Below, piece by piece: positions 24,400-35,799 of a stretch of 64,000 bases of DNA (the first letter of the stretch is position 1; each line of letters begins with the position of its first letter). This DNA comes from Monosporascus cannonballus (taxonomy: Eukaryota; Ascomycota; Sordariomycetes; Xylariales): positions 140,810-204,809 of the forward strand of contig QJNS01000141.1 of NCBI GenBank assembly GCA_004154925.1, read 5' to 3'. Position numbers and translations under genes: made by a program. Under the pieces are notes generated by a model. The model did no database searches. It saw nothing but the letters and a program-made list of their open reading frames with translations, and was not told the origin of the DNA.

Positions 24400-25984
24400 T
24401 GTGAATAATCGCGATGGGGTAGCAGGGTTAGTTAAGGTGACTTGGCGTAAGGGAATAGTAAATAGAGGGTGTGTGCAGTGAATTGCGTGAGAGTATTAGG
24501 GCAGGTAGCAGTTGTTTTCATTCGCTAGTTGAGGCTTGAGTCGCTGATGAGCAGTTGATGTTGCAGGGCGGGATGCTTGAAGCACTTGGCACGCTGATTC
24601 TACTGCAGCACTCAGATTCGGGATTGCAAAGAAGCGCGATTTATATCGGGTGTAATTACAGCCATCCTGGTCCAAAGGGCCAAATACCAAATGTTGATAC
24701 CTTGACGTTCTTAATGTTTGACGGAACCCTGCCGCCTCCATACGAGCCACGTATGAGGAACGGACAAGTCTTTACAGATTCAGCCCTACTGCAGTAGGAA
24801 TGAGGCGAAACTGTCAGATCTGCGAGCCACGGCGATGACCCGATTAGAGCACTCCGCTTAATCATTTTCTTACCCGATGTGATTTCTTGAAGAATCATGT
24901 CATTTGCCGTGTTAATGACTCATCTTGGAGATTTTGTAACCGGCCATCCTCCTCGTAGCGAATATCCACCCGAATATCATTCCCAGGCAGCCGTATTTCG
25001 CCGTTTGTTCGACTTACGGTAGCATTCCCAGAGTCTGCATAAATACGCACCCTGGGTTTGCCATGCATATTTATACAGCCGGATGCACTAGTTGGAGGTA
25101 GGCGAGGTAGGGCTTGGCAAAGTTTTATGCCAGATGCACCCCCTTGATACTTCCATCTTTATAAGGGAAAGCTAAGAAATCCAAGTATCAAACTAAATTA
25201 TACCAATCTTAATGGAATGTCCCATACAAATTGCCACCCTTTCAAATGCCTACTCTTGCGTTTCGCACGCAACATGCCGTTAAACAGCTAGCAGGCATAA
25301 AATAATACTGACTGCGAGCATACAAGTAATTATAAGGGTGTGTGCACTAAATAGCTAGTAGATGCAGAATCACAGTAGCTTGTATGTATGTACATACAGG
25401 TAGATGACTGAACCCAGCACAGCTCGTCATCCAGATGTAAGTATTCCCCAGTTTGGATTGGGATCAGGGCTCTACCATGATTTGGAGGCCAGAGCACGTA
25501 CGCCAATTGATATCGTTAATCTACTTTGTCCATTGGAATTCTTATAGTGGCTGCTCCATGCATGCATGTGCTTAAACACCCAAGATAACCAGAAAGTAGT
25601 TTGAAGTGAATAGGGACCGCTGGAGAAGGTTCTGGGGTGGTTCAATTACCAAATTGTGTGGTTGGACTAACGTTAGAGAGGTCGATGAGGGAATGAAATC
25701 GATTCAATGGTCTTCCTGCACCCCCTCAACGCCAGCGAGTTTGGGGAAGATTGAGCAGGTAGCTACTGAGAATTGGCTGTTGATGATTGGACAATTCAAG
25801 CAATTGAAATATTTCGGGGCAGGTGAAGTTACGCCGCTGTGCACTGGCCCGAGAAGCCGACATTGATAGCCGAAGTTCGGCGCGTCATAGCCCACGAATA
25901 CCCCGCGTAGTAGCCATTTCCATCTGCCCCTCCATGAATTAACAAGTAGTAACCTAAAAGTTCTTGCGCGGTTAAGGATGTCGG
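24400..25984. other. Divergent intergenic region between the oxygenase and DHDPS-family genes
   Basis: About 1.6 kb without a supported gene. Short frames on both strands (for example 24496-24898 and 25606-25866) lack domains and coding character. Both promoters must lie here. Confidence 0.55.
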
Positions 25985-27082
25985 ATGCTGCGAAGAAGCT
26001 TCTCACAACTCTCGAAGAAAGTAATCGTGCCCAAGATGCCGAGTCCACCACCCAAGGGAATTCACGTGCCGGTACCGACCTTCTTCGTCGGTAAGCAGAC
26101 GGCGACCTACAATGACATCGCCGCTCCGTTGGACGTCGAGACTCAGATTAAGCATTCTTTATATCTGGCGAGGGCCGGCATCAAGGGTCTAGTGATACTG
26201 GGGAGCACGGGGGAGGCAATTCACCTCACCAACAAGGAGCGGTTCGAGGTTCTATCCGGCGTCAGGCAGGCTTTTGAGAAGGAAGGGTTCAAGGACTATC
26301 CCATTATCGCCGGCACCGCGACGCAAAACATCGAGGAAACCGTGCAACAACTGAAGGAGGCAAAGGAAGCCGGCGCACAATGGGGCCTGGTTCTCGTGCC
26401 GGGATATTTTGCCGCAGCCACCACGCAGGAGGGCATCATCAAGTGGTTCACTGCCGTGGCCGACCAGAGCCCCATCCCTATCATGATGTCAGTGATTTCC
26501 TACCAAATGACGTTCATGCGTGTACTTATGCTAACATTAATGTATCGCAGCTATCACTACCCAGGCGTCTCAAATAACGTCAAGGTGGTCCCGTCGACGT
26601 ACGTTACGCTGTCCAAGCACCCAAACATCGTCGGATGCAAGCTGTCGCACGGTGACCTGTCGTACCACGCCCAGATCGCGGCGAACCCGACCATAGACCA
26701 CACCAAGTTCCACACGTTCAGCGGACTGGGCCAGCAGCTGCTCCCCGTTGTCGCGGTCGGCGGCGCTGGCGCCATCGACGGTTCGGCAGGGTTCTTCCCC
26801 AAGACCGTCGTCAAGCTCTACGAGCTCTCGCTCAAGAACAGCCTCACCGAGGAGGAGGTCAGGCGGCGCCAGCTGCTCCAGTTCAAGGTCAGCTCGGTGG
26901 AGGAGCTTGTCGTCAAGTACGGCACCGTCGGCATCAAGGAGGCCATCAGCAGGCTGCGGGGCTTTGGCGATCGCGATGGAACGCGGTTACCGCTCCACGG
27001 CGGGATCCCCGGCGGTGATGCCGAGTGGGCGAAGTGGAAGGAGGTTATTGACATGATGGAGGAGGAAGAGAGCAGCCTCTGA
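25985..27082 (+). CDS. Dihydrodipicolinate synthase/N-acetylneuraminate lyase family aldolase
   Basis: Exons 25985-26487 and 26551-27082 give 344 residues. The 63-bp intron is a multiple of three without stops, so an unspliced reading adds 21 residues. Class I aldolase TIM barrel: the GSTGEA loop at 73-78, Tyr169 in IYHYPGVS (the catalytic tyrosine position), and the Schiff-base Lys198 in VGCKLSHGD. Fungi do not make lysine through DapA, so related enzymes such as 2-keto-3-deoxy sugar-acid or 4-hydroxy-2-oxoglutarate aldolases are better guesses; the substrate cannot be read from sequence. The first 18 residues (MLRRSFSQLSKKVIVPK) resemble a mitochondrial presequence. Starting at the ATG at 26036 would remove it and give a 327-residue cytosolic form. 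Confidence 0.88.
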   Translation: MLRRSFSQLSKKVIVPKMPSPPPKGIHVPVPTFFVGKQTATYNDIAAPLDVETQIKHSLYLARAGIKGLVILGSTGEAIHLTNKERFEVLSGVRQAFEKEGFKDYPIIAGTATQNIEETVQQLKEAKEAGAQWGLVLVPGYFAAATTQEGIIKWFTAVADQSPIPIMMSVISYQMTFMRVLMLTLMYRSYHYPGVSNNVKVVPSTYVTLSKHPNIVGCKLSHGDLSYHAQIAANPTIDHTKFHTFSGLGQQLLPVVAVGGAGAIDGSAGFFPKTVVKLYELSLKNSLTEEEVRRRQLLQFKVSSVEELVVKYGTVGIKEAISRLRGFGDRDGTRLPLHGGIPGGDAEWAKWKEVIDMMEEEESSL

Positions 27083-27199
27083 GGCTGCAGGTATTTGTAA
27101 AGATACAAGGCTAGCTCCGACGTAAAATGCATTCAAACCCAGCCCATGTTCCTTTCGACCGTTTTGCTATTAGTGCGATAATTATTGGTATAGCTGTCA

Positions 27200-28625
27200 A
27201 CTACTGGCACCAGGTGTTAGTGTGTGTAGGAATAGTTCCTTCTTCAGGGGGTCGAAAACATCCGCAGATATTCTCGCCCAGCATAACTGGAGCGGCATCG
27301 AATTTGGCGTACTCAGCTGCGTATGTTACTGGCGGTCGATCACCGTATTCAGCTTTGTTGGGTTTAGAGCCGAATTCCAGGAGGGCTTGGAAATCCGTTG
27401 TGCGTCGCTAGCGACTACATGTTGTAGAGGACTTGGACGCGCTGCTATATTGACCCCATGGTTCAGCATGTCAACAATTGTTCCCACTGGGCCATTGTCA
27501 GCAGCGGGACGAAAGGGCGTCTACCTGTCCTTCCTCGGAACCTTGAGAGAAGTCCCGCAGATTCGGAAGTAAGTAAAATGGCCGAGCTGATGAATTGCAT
27601 CACGGCATCACGCCTATTGGGCTGCTGCTAACGTAACTGTTTAGGAGTCCGTTGTTCGTCACCCGTAAGACCATCGAGCGGGTCTTGCGACCCATCCTGA
27701 CAACCATCCACATACTGGCCTGGATTTTCTCGCTGCGGACATATCCGGTGTCACGTGCGTTCAGTTCTTTATTCATTCTCGTTTGTGTTGATCCCTCTGC
27801 CCGTTTCACCCACAAAAGATAGTACCGGTAGTGTCTTGTTGCTCCTGTACTACATCTCGAAAACGGGCCCAGCTACGCCAAATTCATCGGCTAGTATCCG
27901 TATATGTGGCGACAGCTTTGGGCCATTGCCCTCGTTGGCTACTTCTACATCGTCTAGGATATGTGGTGCTGGGCTACTGCACAATGGAAGCTCCCCACCA
28001 TTTAAGCGAAGGTACTGCTCTCTTTCTATCGTGTTAACATGTTGACCATAGACGAGTTGGGAAGCGAGACCTACGGGCGGTGAGACGACTGCCGTTTTGG
28101 TATCCGCGGATGCTCCACTGAGCTGATTATCTGTACGCCGCCCTCCCCGGCCCCCTCATTGTGTCATGGGCCAAGCTATTGGGGAATCAGGCTTACACCG
28201 ATCCTAGGAGTCCCAGTTGTTGATTTCTGTGTATGTAACTAGCTGCTCCCTAGTTTTCTTCATAAACGTATTATAACCCATATCCTTAGGTACTGTGTAT
28301 ACAGCCCCTTACAAGCAAATGAGATGCCACAGTCACGGATAGAGGCGTAATGCGAGCTCCAGGCTGAGCTCACAGCGCAAAGCTCGACGCAAAGGGTGGA
28401 ACTGACAGGGATGTCTGGCACGAGCTGCTCGAATCGGCGAAAGCTCCATCGTTGAAAGTCTCCTAAACTAGAGGCTAGCCGAGAATTGGAAACCTGGAGC
28501 CTAGAAGAGAAGCTCGATTCTTTCAAATCTGGGTTTCGTAATGCGTCAGTGCTCAACGTGATTCTAGCATTGATCGACATGCTCTTTAGTTTGGAGTCGA
28601 GAACCGGTTCAAGAATCTCGAAAGC
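27200..28625 (+). pseudogene. Decayed coding-like remnant, possibly a membrane protein
   Basis: There is no intact frame, but several stretches look like former exons. At 27500-27569 an open segment ends at a good donor (GTAAGT). It is followed by a branch-like TGCTAAC and a TTTAG acceptor near 27644, then a second open segment (27645-27760). Beyond it, hydrophobic fragments appear in shifting frames with stops (around 27900-28000 and 28130-28240). At 28300-28625 one plus frame carries helix-like, Leu/Glu-rich sequence (for example LETWSLEEKLDSFKSGF) interrupted by two stops. I could not assign a family; resemblance to a multi-pass transporter is weak. It may be one or two dead genes. Confidence 0.3.
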
Positions 28626-28710
28626 TTAAAGGAACGAGTGTCCACGGATGAGGATGAGGATGGGTGGACTCTTGGTCAACCCCGATGCCAGATGGCAAGT
28701 ACTACTCCTA

Positions 28711-28750
28711 AAAAAAAGAAAGGAAGAAAGAAAGAAAGAAAGAAAGAAAA
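28711..28750. repeat. Poly-A/(GAAA)n microsatellite
   Basis: A run of A followed by repeated GAAA/GGAA units up to about position 28750. Purine-only on the plus strand. Confidence 0.9.
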
Positions 28751-31530
28751 CTCCGAAGCCTCAGAGAGAGACTGCTGCGTCTTCAGGGTTTTGATACCTT
28801 CCGCTTGGAAAACGAGCATGCAGCATGCCACAATATTAGCATCTCAAATCTGACCATCCGCACACGCTCAAAACTTGGGTATTCTAACACACACACCCTA
28901 CCCCCTTTCCAGACGTCCCTACGATTCTGATGCTAAACTTCACCCAGTTAGAACATAAAAGGTGTGGAATTGTCAGGGAAAAGGGTGCAACAGCGTGAAA
29001 GGCAGGAAGAAGCAGTTTCGCAGGAAACTAGCAGTATATTAATTAGGCCAGTAACGCCTGTCCCTCCCAATTTACGAGACGAAGGGGGCCCTATATATAT
29101 ACACCTACAACCCCTATATAGCTCCTGTATAGCCCTTTTCTAGCAAAGTCCACCTTGGCACGTGACAGGAATATTCGAGGAACAATCCATGACCGCTTCG
29201 TGAGACTGGCTTTATTTATGTTTGAACGATGATATCCGGTCCAGAAAACTTTTGAAATAAGGAATGTGTCTCAATCGCACTCTGTAATGGGATTCGTTGT
29301 GCTAAACGGTGAAGTGATGCATGACCGGGCTGGCCCAAGACGGATATTTCGGTCGGATGGCATTCGGATGGTGGCGGATTGGAGAACCGTCCAATTATGA
29401 TTGGCCCAATAAAATGACTTATGGCGTTTAATTCCAAGGTACCTTATCGTGGGCTGGGCCCTTGATCGGAATTCTGGGGCATATTACCTCGCTCGGAAGG
29501 GCGAGAAAATTGGTGAGTGGCTCCGTGCTCTACCACGAGGGCACGGAAGCAGAAGCTAACAGTGTATAGCTCGGTTCGACAGTGAGATTGTGTATCAGAA
29601 CTTTGTCCTATCTTCACGGTAAGTCAACGTCTTCAATGCATAGTCGAGGTCAATATTGGAGAGGACGAGCACAGCCGCCCCTTTTACACTCACAACAACG
29701 GAGACATGAAGAGTGTCAGGGAAATTGTAATCCAGAGATGAAGACAGAAGAGATAGCATAACATGTAGTTCACAGCATACAAAACAATTTAAAATGAACA
29801 TTAATACTTACCCGTCCTTTCGTTATTGGGCGTGAATCTCTCCGTATACACATACACACACATAAATACACGCATAATGTCCCGCCAATAGATTACTGGG
29901 ACCTAACAAAGGGGCTTAAAACTTTTCCCAGCCACGTGTTAGAGTCGATATTAAGCGATGCTCAACCAAACTACATAATCCGTACACGTGCCAATTCAAG
30001 CCTCTAGATAATCCAGTATGTGAGTTACAATGTAGCATCTTATATTTTCGCGGCTTGCAAGCTACCTCGCCAGACATACAATCACTCCCCGCTTCCAGTT
30101 ACTCCTGTTGTTCCTTTCTACGAGCTCATCACCTTATACCAGTACCCTTACTGGCATCCCTGAGAGTGTGATTTCCATACCCGATTTTCGAGGATGGCTC
30201 GACTGGAAGCACGATAAACAATAGATACCTGCGCGTCGTTCCCGCACAAGATTGAGTGTCTAGGCCGTGTATCCTATCCTGGGATCTTCATTCACCCACA
30301 GAACCCATATATTCGGCATCCTACAACGTTTAATGTTATGTTCTTCAAGTCTTGGGTTCCCTACTTGGAGTTTACGAACTAGACCCGCTCGACTACGTTT
30401 GAGTAGGTGGCACCCCTTGGAGGAATAGAACATCAACCACATCTCAAAAGAGGTAAAGAGCTAGGCTTCCAATCACTACCAGTCAGCCAAAGATATATGC
30501 CGGCCAGCGCGTTCAAGTCCCTACTAAATACTGAGTGTAAGTGACGCTGTTGACGTCAATAGGCTGAGCTCCCATCCACGATGGCAGCATGCAGGTGCTT
30601 TCGGCCCGTATGATTGGCATAAAAGTATATGGAGCAGCTGTCGCTACATCTCGAGGCTGACCGCGAGGCTCGCCAATAATATCGCGTTAGGATCGAGATC
30701 CGTAATGGTAAATATAGTAGCGGCTACCGTCTGTGTAATCTACGATATGCTATTCGATCTACCGCTGCATATTAAGTATATAAAGTTTGGCGGCGTAAAG
30801 TACATTCCAAAAAACGTCGCAGCCGCAACGGTACAAATCATCACCTAGAGATTATGCTTGATGGCCGAACGATATCTTTCCGAATGTCGAAAGATACATT
30901 AGTAGCCGCCGCTGGATCCTACCGAACGCAGCCTTAGCGGGTTACCATAAACAGCGTCCGGGGTAATCAACTCTAGGAAAAGTAGAATCTGCCAGTGGCG
31001 TAAATTTACCCCTCTACATTGGACGCGGTATCGACACCCCAGCTTGTGGCATTTATTAGAGTCAGCTTAGGCACTCTTGTATGAAATCCTGTTGGAGAAG
31101 ACGTCTTATCACCTGCCGCCCAGAATTGTCAGCCACGGCCTGGCGAGTTTGCATACATTTATCTATCTGCTATGGACTCTCTTCCCAGATACGGACTTCT
31201 CGGGTTCACCGTTCGTCTCTCGACTATACCGCAATACCCGAGGCAAAGGGTGACAACATTCCGTTGCTCGAGCTGGATACGGAGTTCCCGAATTGGCTCA
31301 CCCGGAAAAATTTAAGTGTCAGACTTAATACCGCACTCCTCTAGGAACCTATATCACCGTTGGCGTACTGACCCCGTGGAGAGATGCTACCGACGATCCC
31401 TGTGACAGGCGGGATGACGTACAGTCGTGTTGGGTAAAGTTTCGTGTGGGTTGAATGCAGTTGAGCCAAAAATTCGCAGACCATTAGCGCGGTTAGGGAC
31501 CGAGTCTCATTCATTATTCTGGCGCATTTT

Positions 31531-31575
31531 TATTACAGGCCTGTAAATATATGTACGGCCCTGTACATAGTAATA
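31531..31575. other. Nested inverted repeats (possible cruciform)
   Basis: Outer arms TATTAC (31531-31536) and GTAATA (31570-31575) enclose two inner palindromes: TTACAGGCCTGTAA (31533-31546), and ATGTAC...GTACAT (31551-31568) around GGCCCT. The outer arm overlaps the first palindrome, so the two folds compete. Confidence 0.55.
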
Positions 31576-31917
31576 TCACGAAAAGTTCGAGCTTTCCTTT
31601 TAATGTAAGAATTGCAGCTTCCCCGGACGACTGCGGTTAGAGCGGGACTTACGTCCTTTAATGGCGCCCATCTAATTACCAGCGTTACTAGTTAAGGAAA
31701 ACCAATAGCGCGGTTCGGAATCGAACCTAAGTTTGTTATGTTGGCTCCACCGATAAATGCCGCACAAAAAACGTTCAACCAAACTTCTACGAAGTTGTCT
31801 AAGTATCTCGACTGCTTGTATTGGCAGTATCGCCTCCATCAAGTCCGTAAATGATCATTGCTATCTCATGGACTGGTTTCAGAGCTGTTATGAAGCAGTT
31901 GTTGTGCGATAATGTCA

Positions 31918-31980
31918 CAGTATTTATAACGCTACTATACACCACATAATGGCGGCGTAAGTTTTGGGACAGGTATGATC
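31918..31980 (+). repeat. Diverged direct repeat, copy 1
   Basis: It shares with copy 2 (32210-32270) the ordered blocks CAGTAT-TATAACGC, CAC-TAATGGCGGCGT, TTTTG-GACAG and ATC, with substitutions between. The copies start 292 bp apart; sequence between them is unrelated. Confidence 0.6.
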
Positions 31981-32209
31981 CCGGTTAGCGCTCTCTGCCA
32001 AGATACGATGTGGTCTAGTGGTAGTGTTCGTGTTAAAAAGGTTCCCTGAACGAGTTAACCGCCCCCGCTCGGCTTGGCAGGGATCGACGTGGCTTGAGGG
32101 CTAGGGCGATCCCGAATTAGACGAACCGAGGGCCCAATGCGTAGCATAGTTGATACAGATACCGCCCTGTCGGCCAACATCCGGTGCGAGGGGGGAGGGG
32201 CGCGCGTCT

Positions 32210-32270
32210 CAGTATATATAACGCCACTGCAGATCACGTAATGGCGGCGTCACTTTTGCGACAGATAATC
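32210..32270 (+). repeat. Diverged direct repeat, copy 2
   Basis: Counterpart of 31918-31980, with the shared block TAATGGCGGCGT at its centre. A third, much weaker match (TATATAAAGTTTGGCGGCGTA) lies near 30775-30800. Confidence 0.6.
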
Positions 32271-35200
32271 AGCAGTCAACGCAGTCAATGTATGCTTGCA
32301 CGGTGCCAGTAATCGGAAATCTCCTTTCGATAGTCACAGTAAGCAGTACTGCAGGAGCTTAAAAGGACCAAGTTTGCAGACATCGCCTGTGGAGAGGATA
32401 ACGTAGTTGCAGAGTAATGCACCAGGATCCAACAAGTTAGATGTGTCTCATGGCGGGTCGCATTAACGCCGTAGGAGATTGAATGAGAACATAGAGTGCG
32501 TTGAAACTCTCACGGTTTATTGCTGAAAAGTCCGATGGCCCTGGAAATATAGACTTAATAATCGCATGTATAAGAGACTTTCGGGTTATAAACCATACTC
32601 TATAGATAAATATTGTTGTAGTGCTTATAAATGAGATATTCGAAGCCTATGCATGAGCATCGAGCGTAGTGCCTCCCTAGTCTATCCACTTTGCATAACG
32701 AAAAGGGGTTGTGGGGGAGGGGGTGTGGAGCAAGAGGATTTAATGCCATTGTGAGCAAAGGATTGATGATAGGAAGAGTGTTACTACACGAGGCCAAACA
32801 GCATCGGTTATGAGGCTGAAGCTGAGGAGGAAAGCCACCTATAAACCGCTCCGATCGTAGAATCGACCGGTCGTCTCCCATTTTATTCCAGTATATCGTA
32901 AGTTTTTAGCTAGGCTGGTAGGTATAGGTAACTTTACCTTTTGGGATGAACACAGTTATCGAACACGGTATCTTTCTGTCATTTGATTATTCTCGTCTCA
33001 TAGTTACTATAGAAGCAAGCTTAACTATGAGACTTCTGGGTCGGTTTCTCTTAAGTCTTGGGACGCCATCCAATCGACACAATAGGATACACTACCTACC
33101 ACAACCCGTCCACCAAAGCAGTCAACAAATCCGACATGTTCCGTTACGGGGACGCAAGGACTTGCAGTAAGGACTTGCAGCAAGTGCAGGGAAGCCCTGG
33201 GAATTGTACGGCAGTTCTGGTTCTAGAAGATGGCACGAAGTGCAAAGCTATGGTGTCGCAAGTAGTCGTAGAGGCGATGAATTCCTGTGAGCTCTAAACA
33301 GTGGCGCCAGGTGCCTAGGCTTCACAATGTGTTAAATAAGATAATAACGAATAACTTTTAGCCAGAAAATGCCGAAGAAAGTTGCAAGAATTAGGAGGAT
33401 AAGCAGAATTACAGTTGATACGGGATTAAATTATTAAGGAGTCTCGGGATATACTGAGACCAAGTGTTGTAACGTTTACAATAGGCCAGTAGATCCTTTG
33501 GCGTCAAGTGGGCGAACGCTTCGTCCAGTTGTGTGAGGCAGGTGAACGAAATAAATAATCAAGATATGTAGCTTTCCATCCGCAGACAGCAGGCACCTCG
33601 TGATCCTGGGCGGTATGGCTACTGGGCAGGTTTGTGTTCGTATCGACGCAGCTTCTGGCGATGAACCGCGGGTCATATTGAATCCGTCCCTAGGCTCCTG
33701 TCTCAGAACCCGGTAGCAAGCGAGTGGATATCCCTACAAGCCCCAACAAGGCCATCGCGGAGCCAAACACTGGTGCAGACCTTCCGAGAACTTTGTTTTA
33801 TGGAGCGGGCCTTATCTAGAGTTATCACCAGTCCATAAGTCCTATTCGCATCCACAGCGGCATGGGTCCTCAAACGCTTAGAAGCGTAATAGAGCCGACT
33901 TCGCTTTAGACCGCTGTCCAAAGAGGCAGATAAACATTACCAAGCAGAAGCCACCTGGCCACTATATTTAGTTGTCAACACGCGCGACACGTAACTCCTC
34001 GGGGGGTAGTCCTGCTAGTGCCCCTCGTCCGATACTTTTCGATTCCTGCTTTGGGATCCGGGGTGGTCGTAGTTGATGCTAAGGAGCGACGGTTGAACTC
34101 AATTGTGGGAGAGAGGCTTGGCGGTCCCGGTTAACTCCTGAGGAGATATGATCGCCACAAGGGTCTAGAGAGCGGAAAACGTTTCAGGACATATGCATGT
34201 TTCTTTGTAACTTATAGGGTCTACCCCTTTCGTCTGGGGTCAAGGCTGCCTCATAGACTAGCCGAGCCTACGTCACAGATAATTGTTCTCAGCCCCCGTA
34301 TCATAAATAAAATTACGTTAAAATTGGGAGCACCTAATACTCAGGGGGTTTCCTTGAAGGTAACTGAGAATTTACCGGCTAACCTATGTTCCGATCTGCT
34401 AGAAGTTTTGATTTACCAAAGTCGAATTCAAGACAAACCAAGAACGCGTGAAACACGCGTTTGTTAGGCTGACACTCATCCGTTGCTTGGCTTATGTGCT
34501 CCATTCCGTGGCGTTAACCGCGCTTCCCGAGACCGTTGGGCCAAGGAAACCCTGGCTTATGATCTCTGGGCGTATATCTGTCACTTTAGGTGGGAGTCAG
34601 GGGGGTTTGCCCCTATTCCTTCAGCCGCGACGTCCGGTTCAAAGGCCCATACATACACCTCCGGAACAAGTAGTTCAGTCACCTTGTGCTGTCCCGGACA
34701 GCCTTTGGTTGGGCGTAAGTATATATCTCTGATGACTTTCACTACTATGGCTTGCGTAAGACGTTTCATCCGTCATCGACTTAGATTAGTGCTTGTGGGT
34801 TTGAGCATCGGACGAACTAATTCCTGTATAGTTAGATGGCTTGGCCCGGTTAGGTATTCGCGCCTCCCGTACCATACATATGAGCAACTACTGAATGTAC
34901 TTCAAGACAGTCTACGCTGATATTAGTGTGGTATTGCCTCTAGCACGGCCCCAGGGTATTTGCCTGGGTTGTTTTATTTCGGCCTCTTACTACGTAATGC
35001 TCAGTATCCTGATAGGCATTCAAGCATCCGGTAGAACAGAGCGCCTCTGCATGTTGTGATTGGGTGGACGTGCGTCCTTATCGAGGAGTGGGTGGCCGTA
35101 TCCTGTTGCCATAGGCTTCCAGGGTCATAGCAACCGAGCTCTACAACTCACAAGGGTATTCTTGTTAGTTACCTGCACGGCCCCAAAAAATTCCCTAAAC

Positions 35201-35775
35201 AGCTAGTATGTATACTTTCATACAATTTGCTGTCTCCTACTACTGTTCACACAGCGCTTTATCCAATTTACTGTGCCAAGCTAGCGAAATCAGATAATCT
35301 TCAGGAAAACGTTAGTCAGCTTTTATTAATGGCGACGTTTCGCGAAGGCGATATTTTATATTACAGCCGGACTTCCGGTCATATTGGAAATTACGAATAG
35401 GTCTTAATCTGAGGCAAATACAACTATTAGTAGGTTGATAAAACGCTATATGCGGGTTGTAGTAATGACGACTTGCAGGTACGGAAAAACAGGTAGATCT
35501 CCATACCAATTCGATGGGGGGCTATTTGCTAGCTGTTAATGGAAATAAGTGGGGCGGTGGCGGTAACTAACGAAGAACGCCTCTTGTGGGTTGTAGCCCC
35601 TGAAGACCAATCCATGTGGAGGCTCGACTTTTGCGCTGTGCACCAATCAGGTCCCTGATTTTCAGTTCAAAAGGCCTTTGCAGGGTGGCTGGCCAGCTGT
35701 CCCGATACCTGCACTGTAAGTTCTTGGTAGTTCAGTTCGAAGGGCTTGTGCAGTTACTACCGAGTACACGAATTT

Positions 35776-35799
35776 CCCACTGTGAGCCTACACAGTGGG
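35776..35799. other. Perfect 9-bp hairpin
   Basis: Arms CCCACTGTG and CACAGTGGG flank a 6-base loop (AGCCTA). It stands in the gene desert with no adjacent gene. Confidence 0.55.

Noticed and set aside
31681..31790. Box-B-like GGTTCGATTCCGAACC on the minus strand with GTGCGG/CCGCGC pairing
   Set aside because: The enclosed length is only about 58 bases, the T-stem has a mismatch, and no D or anticodon arm fits a nuclear tRNA.
34942..34980. GC hairpin (CCCAGG...CCTGGG) followed by T-rich sequence, resembling a bacterial terminator
   Set aside because: The host is a fungus, no gene ends nearby, and a 6-bp stem is common by chance.
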